From the NCBI GenBank assembly GCA_030655135.1, contig JAURWC010000074.1, positions 1-64,000 of the forward strand: DNA of 64,000 bases, written 5' to 3'. This DNA is from Hyphomicrobiaceae bacterium (GTDB lineage Bacteria; Pseudomonadota; Alphaproteobacteria; Rhizobiales; Hyphomicrobiaceae). Shown one piece after another: positions 25,008-33,191 of this stretch; position 1 is the first letter of the stretch; the number at the start of each line of letters is the position of its first letter. Both the position numbers and the translations under genes were made by a program. The notes below the pieces were generated by a model that saw only the letters and a program-made list of their open reading frames with translations, had not been told where the DNA came from and did not search any database.

Positions 25008-25728
25008 GCTAGATCCAGCCCTCCCCAACGTGCACGCCGGCGAGTTTAAGTCAGCCGACCTCGCCGCACTGCGTGACCCTCTGCGCTCAACCCACAAGCC
25101 GCGCATTCTGCTGCTCTACGGTTCAGTGCGTCCCCGGTCCTACAGCCGGTTCCTGACGCAGGAGGCCGCGAGGCTACTCGATCACTTGGGAGCGGAAGCG
25201 CAGATCTACGATCCAAGCGGATTACCGCTTCCCGACGATGCGCCCGGCGATCACCCCAAAGTCCGCGAGCTGCGAGACCTCGTGGCATGGTCTGAAGGAC
25301 AAGTCTGGACGTCACCGGAGCGGCATGGCGCAATGAGCGGCATCCTGAAAGCGCAGATCGACTGGATCCCGCTCAACATCGGCGCGGTGCGCCCGACGCA
25401 GGGCAAGACGCTGGCCGTCATGCAGGTCAGCGGCGGCTCGCAGTCTTTCAATGCCGTGAACCAGATGCGCGTTCTCGGCCGTTGGATGCGGATGCTAACG
25501 ATTCCAAACCAATCCTCGGTCGCCAAGGCGTTTCAGGAGTTCGACGAGGCAGGCAGAATGAAGCCGTCCTCGTTCTACGACCGCGTCGTCGACGTGATGG
25601 AAGAACTCGTGAAGTTCACGCTGCTGACACGCGACGTTTCGCAACACTTGACCGATCGCTACAGCGAGCGCGTCGAGACAGCGGCCGAGCTGGCAGCGCG
25701 GGTCAACCAGGCGGCATCGGTGGGCTGA
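25000..25728 (+). CDS. arsH: ArsH NADPH-dependent FMN oxidoreductase
   Basis: A 242-aa flavodoxin-fold protein of the ArsH family. Relatives oxidise trivalent organoarsenicals or reduce quinones and azo dyes with NADPH. Visible signatures are [20 protein letters not shown] (FMN phosphate loop), [20 protein letters not shown] and [16 protein letters not shown]. The TTG at 25000 is the likely start because AAAGGGAA precedes it and it gives family length while overlapping arsC by 8 bp. No arsenite efflux pump gene (arsB or acr3) lies in this operon. Confidence 0.9.
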   Translation: MPELDPALPNVHAGEFKSADLAALRDPLRSTHKPRILLLYGSVRPRSYSRFLTQEAARLLDHLGAEAQIYDPSGLPLPDDAPGDHPKVRELRDLVAWSEGQVWTSPERHGAMSGILKAQIDWIPLNIGAVRPTQGKTLAVMQVSGGSQSFNAVNQMRVLGRWMRMLTIPNQSSVAKAFQEFDEAGRMKPSSFYDRVVDVMEELVKFTLLTRDVSQHLTDRYSERVETAAELAARVNQAASVG

Positions 25729-25742
25729 AGGAACAGCACGGT

Positions 25743-25786
25743 CCCCTCTCCCCGTCCTTCACCGGGAGAGGGTTAGGGTGAGGGGC
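25743..25786. repeat. REP-like palindrome, orientation A
   Basis: It is nearly identical to the units at 258-300 and 26811-26853, with a small change in the loop (TTCACC for TTACGG). It starts 14 bp after arsH and is paired with the inverted unit at 25843-25885. Confidence 0.75.
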
Positions 25787-25842
25787 AGGTTCCGGCGTTG
25801 TGGTCAGCTCAGGGTGATTGTGTCTGGCGTTGATGCGAGCAG

Positions 25843-25885
25843 CTGCCCTCATCCCAACCTTCTCCCCGCGTGCGGGGGGAAGGAG
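25843..25885. repeat. REP-like palindrome, orientation B
   Basis: CTGCCCTCATCCCAACC is followed by a TTCTCCCCGCG hairpin. It forms an inverted pair with 25743-25786 across a 56-bp spacer. Confidence 0.75.
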
Positions 25886-25982
25886 CAGCGCGAGCCAACA
25901 ATTGTCAGAAGCGGGCAATAGTTGGGTCGCAAATGAGAGCTCGATCCCGGCCCACACGTGCTGCAACCCTCCTCGCAGAGGA

Positions 25983-26636
25983 TTAGCCCTCCCCGCGCAT
26001 CACCTTCTCTTCGTACTGCTGGAGATTGAGGATGCCTTCCTTTTCCGCTTGCGCGCGCTCGTCGGGCTGGATCACGTCCTGCACGATGTCGGCGCGCTTC
26101 CACAAGGCCAGCGGCGTTTCCTTGCCGCAGACGGGGACATATTTCGACTGCTCGACGCGCTGGTGCTTGTGGACGTAGCGCGGGCAGTTCACCCAGACGC
26201 GGTCGCATTCGACGGTGACGACGTACTTGGCTTCGTGCCACTCCGACAGCAGCGGGCTCTCTCGCTGGAATGTGGCGCGGCCCTGCACGCGGAAGCGATG
26301 CGGCGTCTCGAAGTCGATGAACAGCAGGCCGACGTGGCTCTGCCCGACGATGTTGCCCATCGAGTAGAACATGCCGTTGCCGTCGAAGCCGGGGAACGCC
26401 AGCGTCTGCTCGTCGATGACCTTCACGAGACCCTTGGGGCCGCCTTTGTAGGAGACCGTCGGGCGGCCTTCCTTGTCGACGGTGGCCAGAAAGAACATGT
26501 CGCGCGAAGCGATGAAGGCCTGCTCGTCGGGCGTCATGGCGCGGTGCGCCCACTTCTGATCCAGCATGTCGGCCAGCTTGCGCGTTCCGAACTCTTCCTG
26601 CAGGGCAATGTGTTCGTCGAAGTAGAGCGTTTCCAT
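25983..26636 (-). CDS. Pyridoxamine 5'-phosphate oxidase-like flavin protein
   Basis: A 217-aa split-barrel protein of the PNPOx-like superfamily. Typical blocks are FFLATVDKEGRPTVSYKGGPKG and VGLLFIDFETPHRFRVQGRAT, which in the superfamily line an FMN or F420 site. The C-terminal third with VNCPRYVHKHQ is the usual NCPR-type segment of this subgroup. The substrate is unknown. The ATG at 26636 has AGAGGAT just upstream. The gene is bracketed by two direct copies of an A-B palindrome module (25743-25885 and 26811-26955), which could have moved or could delete it. Confidence 0.85.
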   Translation of the reverse strand: METLYFDEHIALQEEFGTRKLADMLDQKWAHRAMTPDEQAFIASRDMFFLATVDKEGRPTVSYKGGPKGLVKVIDEQTLAFPGFDGNGMFYSMGNIVGQSHVGLLFIDFETPHRFRVQGRATFQRESPLLSEWHEAKYVVTVECDRVWVNCPRYVHKHQRVEQSKYVPVCGKETPLALWKRADIVQDVIQPDERAQAEKEGILNLQQYEEKVMRGEG

Positions 26637-26810
26637 GCGATCCTCTTGGCTGTGATCTGCGTGCGCCGGGTTATAGCACGCGAAATGGGGCAACCTTCAA
26701 GCGGGCGTGTGCCTGTGGTGCTCGCCGGAAGCCGCAGCACCGGCCGAGGCATCGCGCGGCGCGGTGGCTCCTGAAGCGGATTGCATCGGCACGGCTCGGC
26801 GCGGCGCTGT

Positions 26811-26853
26811 CCCCTCTCCCCGTCCTTACGGGGAGAGGGTTAGGGTGAGGGGC
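26811..26853. repeat. REP-like palindrome, orientation A
   Basis: The sequence is the same over essentially its whole length as the unit at 258-300, although the two lie 26.5 kb apart. It pairs with the inverted unit at 26912-26955. Confidence 0.75.
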
Positions 26854-26911
26854 AGGATCTTGTTGCAACATTGAATTCGGTCGCACGCGCCGCTTGGCAC
26901 AGCGCGAGACC

Positions 26912-26955
26912 CTGCCCATCATCCCACCCTTCTCCCCGCGCGCGGGGAGAAGGAG
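26912..26955. repeat. REP-like palindrome, orientation B
   Basis: CTGCCCATCATCCCACC is followed by the TTCTCCCCGCGCGCGGGGAGAAGG palindrome region. The spacer to its partner is 58 bp, almost the same length as in the pair at 25743-25885 but with a different sequence. Confidence 0.75.
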
Positions 26956-27033
26956 CCGGGCTCGCGCCTAGCTGCGTGGAGGTTGCCTCTGGCGGTGTCC
27001 TCGGAAGGGTGCGCACCTCGTCCCTGCAGCGCG

Positions 27034-28023
27034 CTACCCGATGTAGCGCGTGCCGACGTTGCGGAACGAGGTTTTGATGCGCCGCACGGTGCCGGTCTTG
27101 GAGCGCATGACGACGCTCTCGGTCTCGGCGAAGTCACCGCGGAAGTGCACGCCGTCGAGCAGCGAGCCGTCGGTGATACCGGTGGCCGAAAAGATGACGT
27201 CGGCCGAAGCCATGTCTTCCAGCAGGAATTTGCGGTTGATGTCGGGGATGCCCATCTTGGCCGCGCGCGCCGTCTCTTCATCGTTCGACGGCATCAGGCG
27301 GCCCTGGATCTGGCCGCCGATGCAGCGCAGAGCAGCGGCCGCCAGAACGCCTTCCGGCGCGCCGCCCGAGCCCATGTAGATGTCGATGCCGGTTTCGCGC
27401 GAGTCCGTTGTCCAGATGACGCCGGCGATGTCGCCATCGGGGATCAGCTGCACGCCGGCGCCGGCATCACGCACGGCCTTGATGAGGGCGGCATGGCGCG
27501 GACGATCGAGGATGCAGGCGGTGATCTCGGAAACGGGCACGCCCTTGGCCTTGGCGACGGCCATCAGGTTCTCGATCGTGGGCGCGTCGAGATCGATGAC
27601 GCCTTCGGGATAGCCGGGGCCGACGGCGATCTTGTTCATGTACATATCTGGTGCATGCAGCAGGCCGCCGCGCTCGGAGATGGCGAGAACCGCCAGCGCG
27701 TTCGGCATCGCCTTGGCGCAGATGGTGGTGCCTTCCAGCGGGTCGACGGCGATGTCAACTTCGGGGCCGGTTCCAGAGCCGACCTTCTCACCGATGTACA
27801 GCATCGGGGCTTCGTCCATCTCGCCTTCGCCGATGACGACGGTGCCGCGGATCTCGCACAGGGCCAGCTCCCGGCGCATGGCGTCGACGGCGGCCTTGTC
27901 GGCCGCTTTCTCGTTACCGCGGCCGCGGAAGCGGGCGGCGGCGATGGCGGCGGCCTCGGTGACGCGCGTTACTTCCAGAACGAGTACGCGTTCCAAACCA
28001 CCGTTGTGCGTTTCCAGTGCCAT
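27034..28023 (-). CDS. glpX: Fructose-1,6-bisphosphatase class II
   Basis: A 329-aa metal-dependent phosphatase of gluconeogenesis (in some relatives also sedoheptulose-1,7-bisphosphatase). Conserved blocks are VVIGEGEMDEAPMLYIGE, VDIAVDPLEGTTICAK (metal-binding Asp and Glu) and DIYMGSGGAPEGVLAAAAL. A strong AGGAGGGG site precedes the ATG. It lies 92 bp downstream of hom on the same strand and is probably cotranscribed, an arrangement common in this order. Confidence 0.96.
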   Translation of the reverse strand: MALETHNGGLERVLVLEVTRVTEAAAIAAARFRGRGNEKAADKAAVDAMRRELALCEIRGTVVIGEGEMDEAPMLYIGEKVGSGTGPEVDIAVDPLEGTTICAKAMPNALAVLAISERGGLLHAPDMYMNKIAVGPGYPEGVIDLDAPTIENLMAVAKAKGVPVSEITACILDRPRHAALIKAVRDAGAGVQLIPDGDIAGVIWTTDSRETGIDIYMGSGGAPEGVLAAAALRCIGGQIQGRLMPSNDEETARAAKMGIPDINRKFLLEDMASADVIFSATGITDGSLLDGVHFRGDFAETESVVMRSKTGTVRRIKTSFRNVGTRYIG

Positions 28024-28115
28024 GTCCCCTCCTTGGGGTCTTTAATTTCAACTGCGTCGCCGATGCGGCACGCTGGTTAATTGTTCGCGCTCCACTGCAT
28101 TGCAGTGAGCGACAC

Positions 28116-29444
28116 TCATAGTTCCTCGATGCGGATCAGCTGCGGCCGTTCGGCGACGTTGCCGTCGCTCTCGATCGCGGCCAGCGCCTCGCGAATGGCT
28201 TTCTCGGTCGTCTCGTGCGTCACGAGTATGACAGGAGCGGCCGTGGCGGCTGTCGCGGCGGGATCGCCGGCTGCCGATGGCGGAATGCGCGGACGCCGCT
28301 GCACGATGCTTTCCAGCGAAACGTTGCGGTCGCCCATGCGCTTGGTGATGCCGGCCATGGCGCCAGGCTTGTCCATAACGGCGAGGCGAATGTAGTAGGC
28401 GCCCTGGTGCGAGCCGATCTTGGCCCGTTTGTGCGGCTTGAGCGACGCAACCGGGCGCACGAACGGCGGACGGACGATGCCACGGGCGATGTCGAGGATG
28501 TCGCTGACAACGGACGAGGCGGTCGCCGACGAACCGGCACCCGCGCCGACGAGCAGCAGCGTGCCGGCAAAGTCGCTGTCAAGCGCCACGCAGTTCGTAA
28601 CGCCATCGACTTCGGAAATGGCACTATCCATCGACACGAACGTCGGATTGACGCGAGCCTCGATGCCGCTCTCGGTCTGCGTGGCGACGCCGAGCAGCTT
28701 GATGCAGTAGCCGAGTTCGGCGGCAGCCTTGATGTCGGCGGCCGTGATCTGCTGGATGCCCTCGACGTGGATTTCCTCGAACGCGACCTTGGTGCCGAAC
28801 GCGAGGCTGGTGAGTAGCGACAGCTTATGCGCCGCATCGAAGCCGCCGACGTCGAACGTCGGATCGCTTTCGGCGTAGCCCTTGTCCTGGGCCTCCTTCA
28901 GGGCGGCGTCAAAGGAGAGATGCTCCTCCTCCATGCGCGTCAGGATGTAATTGCAGGTGCCGTTGAGGATGCCGTAGACGCGCCGGACCTCGTTGCCGGC
29001 AAGCGACTCGCGCAGTGTCTTGATGACGGGAATGGCGCCGGCGACGGCGGCTTCGAAGTTGAGCGCGACGCCGTTTTTCTCGGCCAGCCGCGCCAGTTCG
29101 ATGCCGTGCTTGGCCAGCAGCGCCTTGTTGGCGGTGACGACATGCTTGCCGGCCTTGAGCGCGGCCTCAACGGCGGCCTTGGGCACGCCGTCGTCGCCAC
29201 CGATCAGCTCGACGAAGACATCGATGCCGGGATCGCTGGCGAGCGCCACGGCGTCGCTGAACCAGCGCGCCTTGGCGGTTTCCGTGCCACGGGGCTTGGA
29301 TTTCGTGCGTGCGCATACGGCCGAGACGACGATAGGGCGTCCGGCGGCTTGGGCAAGCTTGTCGCCGTGTGTCGCGATCAGCCGCAACAGGCCGGAGCCG
29401 ACCGTGCCTAATCCGGCGACGCCGAGTTTGAGAGGCTCTTGCAT
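28116..29444 (-). CDS. hom: Homoserine dehydrogenase
   Basis: A 442-aa enzyme that reduces aspartate semialdehyde to homoserine for Thr, Met and Ile synthesis. The N-terminal NAD(P) loop is VAGLGTVGSGLLRL. The catalytic region contains GIPVIKTLRESLAG-like sequence (AIPVIKTLRESLAG), NGTCNYILTRM and DPTFDVGGFDAAHKLSLL. A C-terminal ACT domain (about 355-435) suggests feedback control by threonine. A short Ala/Pro insert (PPSAAGDPAATAATAAP) interrupts the ACT domain. It is followed by glpX and preceded closely by the aminotransferase gene (17 bp). Confidence 0.96.
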   Translation of the reverse strand: MQEPLKLGVAGLGTVGSGLLRLIATHGDKLAQAAGRPIVVSAVCARTKSKPRGTETAKARWFSDAVALASDPGIDVFVELIGGDDGVPKAAVEAALKAGKHVVTANKALLAKHGIELARLAEKNGVALNFEAAVAGAIPVIKTLRESLAGNEVRRVYGILNGTCNYILTRMEEEHLSFDAALKEAQDKGYAESDPTFDVGGFDAAHKLSLLTSLAFGTKVAFEEIHVEGIQQITAADIKAAAELGYCIKLLGVATQTESGIEARVNPTFVSMDSAISEVDGVTNCVALDSDFAGTLLLVGAGAGSSATASSVVSDILDIARGIVRPPFVRPVASLKPHKRAKIGSHQGAYYIRLAVMDKPGAMAGITKRMGDRNVSLESIVQRRPRIPPSAAGDPAATAATAAPVILVTHETTEKAIREALAAIESDGNVAERPQLIRIEEL

Positions 29445-29461
29445 GGATTGAGTTGTAGCGT

Positions 29462-30688
29462 TTACCGGCTGGCTTTGTGGGGAATTGGGATCACGTTATG
29501 CAGTGTTTCCGGCGCCTGGGCGAGGAACTTCTTGATGGATCGGGCGGCTTGCCTAATGCGGTGTTCGTTCTCGACGAGCGCAATGCGGACATAGCCTTCA
29601 CCATATTCGCCAAAGCCGAGGCCGGGCGACACCGCCACGTCAGCTTTCTCTATGAGAAGCTTGGCGAATTCCACCGAGCCGATCGCCTTGAAGGCCTCCG
29701 GCACCGGGCACCAGGCAAACATGGTGGCAGGCGGCGGCGGGATCTTCCAACCGGCGCGGCCGAAGCTGTCGACCAGCACGTCGCGGCGGGTCTGGTAGGT
29801 CTTGCGGATCTCTTCGACGCAATCCTGCGGGCCGTTGAGCGCCGCGGCAGCCGCCACCTGGATGGGCGTGAAGGCGCCGTAGTCGAGATAAGACTTCACA
29901 CGGGCCAGCGCGCCGATCAGGCGTTCGTTGCCCACGGCAAAGCCCATGCGCCAGCCGGGCATGTTGTAGGTCTTGGACAGCGAGGTGAACTCCACCGTCA
30001 CGTCCATGGCGCCCGGCACCTGCAGCACCGACGGCGGCGGATTGCCGTCGAAATAGATCTCCGCGTAGGCGATGTCGGACAGGATGATGAGGTCGAGCTT
30101 CTTGGCCAGGTCGACAGCCGCCTTGTAGAAGTCCAGGCTCGCGGTCATGGCCGTGGGATTGGACGGATACGACAGCACCAGCGCCAACGGCCGCGGGATC
30201 GAGTGGCGCACGGCCTTGTCGACGGCAGCAAGGAATTCATCGCCGTTGCCGGCCGGGATGTGGCGCATGGCGGCGCCGGAAATGAGGAACCCGAACTCGT
30301 GGATCGGATATGTGGGATTCGGCACGAGGATCACGTCGCCGGGCGCTGTGATGGCCTGCGCCATATTCGCGAAGCCCTCCTTGGACCCCAGCGTGGCGAC
30401 GATCTGCGTCTCGGGGTTGAGCTTCACGCCAAAGCGGCGCTCGTAGTAGGCCGCCTGTGCGCGCCGCAGACCTGGAATGCCCTTCGAGGCTGAATAGCGG
30501 TGCGTGCGGGGCTTCGAGACCGTCTCGACCAGCTTTTCGACGATGTGCTGCGGAGTGGGCAGATCCGGATTGCCCATGCCGAGATCGATGATGTCGGCGC
30601 CGCGCGCACGGGCCGCCGCTTTGAGGCGGTTGACCTCGGCAAATACGTAGGGCGGCAACCGCTTGATGCGGTGGAAATCTTCGATCAC
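29462..30688 (-). CDS. Class I/II PLP-dependent aminotransferase
   Basis: An approximately 408-aa fold-type I aminotransferase. It has the N-terminal FHRIKRLPPYVFAEVNRLK typical of the alanine or LL-diaminopimelate aminotransferase-like group beside hom. The PLP lysine is in SLSKTYNMPGWRMGF, and the cofactor-binding YPSNPT and DIAYAEIYF blocks are intact. Exact amino-acid specificity cannot be read from the sequence. The GTG at 30688 is preferred because family similarity begins there; the frame stays open to 30754 and the start is not certain. It is likely the first gene of an operon with hom and glpX. Confidence 0.88.
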   Translation of the reverse strand: MIEDFHRIKRLPPYVFAEVNRLKAAARARGADIIDLGMGNPDLPTPQHIVEKLVETVSKPRTHRYSASKGIPGLRRAQAAYYERRFGVKLNPETQIVATLGSKEGFANMAQAITAPGDVILVPNPTYPIHEFGFLISGAAMRHIPAGNGDEFLAAVDKAVRHSIPRPLALVLSYPSNPTAMTASLDFYKAAVDLAKKLDLIILSDIAYAEIYFDGNPPPSVLQVPGAMDVTVEFTSLSKTYNMPGWRMGFAVGNERLIGALARVKSYLDYGAFTPIQVAAAAALNGPQDCVEEIRKTYQTRRDVLVDSFGRAGWKIPPPPATMFAWCPVPEAFKAIGSVEFAKLLIEKADVAVSPGLGFGEYGEGYVRIALVENEHRIRQAARSIKKFLAQAPETLHNVIPIPHKASR

Positions 30689-31114
30689 GGCCTTATATCT
30701 CACGAAGAAAGCTGCTGTGCTGCTGCGCACGCCCATTGGCAAATAGTAGGGCATCCGCGCCGTTGCTGTTTACGCCTTGCCGGTAGCATACGTCCAGCGC
30801 CGAGGCCGACGCTGGCGCACCACAGCCGGGGAAAAGCCAGCATCGCGAAGGCTCTAGGCCGAAGTGTGACTGCAAACCGGCGTTCAGGAGCCGGCTTCGT
30901 CCGCTCTGGCCAGCGGCGAGCCGCCGCGCGTCTCTTTAACGAGTCAGGACGCTGATCATTGACTGCGGAGAGAGACTTCAATACTCGATAAGACCACGGT
31001 GTGTTGCAGTTTTCAGCAGCATCCCTTGGGGAGAGAAACGAGCAGCGGCTTCGGACCACTCCACTCCAGTGTCTCCGGCGACCAGCATGCCCAGACATAA
31101 AAGAGCCTGACACC
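30689..31114. other. Divergent promoter region of phaC and the aminotransferase operon
   Basis: No gene, repeat or clear promoter consensus is visible. An imperfect GC-rich dyad (ACCGGCGTTCAGGAGCCGGC) lies near 30872. Confidence 0.4.
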
Positions 31115-32938
31115 ATGGCTGGAACGACCTCGTCTACACCCGATCCGCAGGCAGCTGCGCCGAGCTATCGCGTTGGCGATCCGGAAGAGTTCGCGCGCAA
31201 CATGTTCAAGCTCTTTGAAGAGGGCGGGCGCGTCGTCAACCACATGCTGTCGCGGCCCGATGGCAAGCAAAGCCCTTACTCGGCAGCAAGCGAGGCGTCC
31301 CTGGCGGCGCAGACCGTATCCGACATCGCCCAGGTCTGGATGACCGACCCCGTCAAGCTGATGGAGGCCCAAGGCGGCCTGATGCGCTCCTACATGGAGC
31401 TGTGGTCGAACACGATGCAGCGCATGATGGGCCAAAATGTCGAGCCCCTCGCGGTCCCGGAACCCAGCGACAACCGCTTCAAGGATCCGGAGTGGTCCAA
31501 CAATCCGTATTTCGATTTCTGGAAGCAGGCCTACCTGCTGACGACGCATTGGGCCGAGGACGTGCTCGACAAGACTGAAGGCCTGGATGAGCGCACGCGG
31601 CAGAAGGCCGAGTTCTATTTCCGCCAGATCTCTAGCGCCATGTCGCCGTCCAACATGCCGATGCTGAACCCGGAAGTGGTGCGCGAAACATGCGCCACGA
31701 ACGGACGCAATCTCGTGCAGGGCATGAGCCAGCTGGTGCACGACATGGAGACGTCGGGCGATCTGCTGAAGATCAGTCAGACCGATATCAGCGCCTTCGA
31801 GGTCGGCAGGAACCTGGCGATGACACCGGGCAAGGTCGTCTTCCAGAACGACGTGCTGCAGTTGATCCAGTATTCGCCGACGACGGAGAAGGTGCACGAG
31901 GTTCCGCTGCTGGTCGTGCCGCCGTGGATCAACAAGTATTACATCCTCGACCTGACCCCGGCGAAGAGCTTCGTGAAGTATGCCGTGGACCAGGGCTTCA
32001 CGGTGTTCCTGGTATCATGGGTCAATCCCGACCGCTCGCTGTCGCACAAGACCTTCGAAGATTACATGACCGAAGGCGTACTGACCGCGACGGACGCGGT
32101 GAAGCGCGAAGCCGGCGTCAAGCAGATCAACATCCTCGGCTACTGCGTCGGCGGCACGCTGACCGGTACGGCGCTATCGTACCTGGCGGCTCGCGGCGAA
32201 ACGCCGATCAAGTCGGCCACGTTCCTGACGACGCAGGTGGACTTCACCAAAGCGGGCGATCTGCTGTTGTTCACGGGCGACGCACAGCTGACGGCCCTGG
32301 AAGAGATGATGGCCGAGCGCGGCTATCTCGACGGTTCGCGCATGGCCAACGTGTTCAACATGATGCGCCCGCGAGACCTGATCTGGCCCTACATCGTCAA
32401 CAACTACATGTTGGGCAAGAAGCCCTTCCCGTTTGACCTGCTCTTCTGGAACCAGGATTCGACGCGCATGGCGGCGGCCAATCACAATTTCTACCTGCGC
32501 GAGTTCTACCTGGAGAACAAGCTGTCGCGCGGCATGCTGACGATGGGCGGCACCAAGCTCAACCTGAAGAGCGTGAAGATCCCCGTGTATGAGCTGGCGA
32601 CGCGCGAGGATCACATCGCACCGGCCCAATCGGTATTCATCGGCGCGCAGCAATTCGGCGGACCGGTGGAATTCGTGCTGGCGGGTTCAGGCCACATCGC
32701 CGGCGTCGTCAACCCGCCGGACAAGGTGAAGTACCAGTACTGGACCAACCACAAGGCATCCGCAGACACGTTGGACGACTGGATGAAGTTCGCCAAAGAA
32801 CATCCGGGATCGTGGTGGCCGCACTGGGCAGCCTGGCTCGCCAAGCAGTCGGGTCCGCGGATCGAGCCGCGCGAACCGGGGGCGACCGGCGGCGTGATCG
32901 AAGACGCGCCGGGCAGCTACGTGCGCGCAAAGTCATAA
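31115..32938 (+). CDS. phaC: Class I poly(3-hydroxyalkanoate) synthase
   Basis: A 607-aa enzyme that polymerises 3-hydroxyacyl-CoA into PHA granules. The lipase-like box is GYCVGGT with catalytic Cys344. The Asp is in ATREDHIAP and the His in GSGHIAGVVNPP. The family N-terminal domain is present (DPEWSNNPYFDFWKQAYL). The length fits class I synthases that work without PhaE. The ATG at 31115 matches the family start. The gene is monocistronic, with a terminator at 32961-32989; phaA, phaB and phasin genes are not in the window. Confidence 0.96.
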   Translation: MAGTTSSTPDPQAAAPSYRVGDPEEFARNMFKLFEEGGRVVNHMLSRPDGKQSPYSAASEASLAAQTVSDIAQVWMTDPVKLMEAQGGLMRSYMELWSNTMQRMMGQNVEPLAVPEPSDNRFKDPEWSNNPYFDFWKQAYLLTTHWAEDVLDKTEGLDERTRQKAEFYFRQISSAMSPSNMPMLNPEVVRETCATNGRNLVQGMSQLVHDMETSGDLLKISQTDISAFEVGRNLAMTPGKVVFQNDVLQLIQYSPTTEKVHEVPLLVVPPWINKYYILDLTPAKSFVKYAVDQGFTVFLVSWVNPDRSLSHKTFEDYMTEGVLTATDAVKREAGVKQINILGYCVGGTLTGTALSYLAARGETPIKSATFLTTQVDFTKAGDLLLFTGDAQLTALEEMMAERGYLDGSRMANVFNMMRPRDLIWPYIVNNYMLGKKPFPFDLLFWNQDSTRMAAANHNFYLREFYLENKLSRGMLTMGGTKLNLKSVKIPVYELATREDHIAPAQSVFIGAQQFGGPVEFVLAGSGHIAGVVNPPDKVKYQYWTNHKASADTLDDWMKFAKEHPGSWWPHWAAWLAKQSGPRIEPREPGATGGVIEDAPGSYVRAKS

Positions 32939-32960
32939 GCCCAGCGAGGATCTGGAAACG

Positions 32961-32989
32961 GGCCCTAGGCAAAAGCCTGGGGCCTTTTT
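32961..32989 (+). terminator. Rho-independent terminator of phaC
   Basis: A 10-bp stem (GGCCCTAGGC / GCCTGGGGCC, one G-U pair) with an AAAA loop is followed by TTTTT, 22 bp after the stop. Confidence 0.9.
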
Positions 32990-33191
32990 GTATCGCCGGC
33001 GCGCAGCACTTGAGTCCCGGTGACAGGCTTCAAGACAATCTCTGAGATGCAGCGTGATCCTCACACCACAATCCGCACTACCCCCATATCGCGATAGCGG
33101 AAAATTCATTGACACGCTAATTCTTGATGCGTGATGTCAACTTACACCTTTTTGAATTCGGTGGATTCGGAAGCTGTTGAGGAGTTGACTT

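Larger units (their letters stand above)
26637..27033. other. Intergenic region with REP pair
   Basis: Apart from the two palindromic units (26811-26853 and 26912-26955) I see no gene or promoter motif here. Confidence 0.5.
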
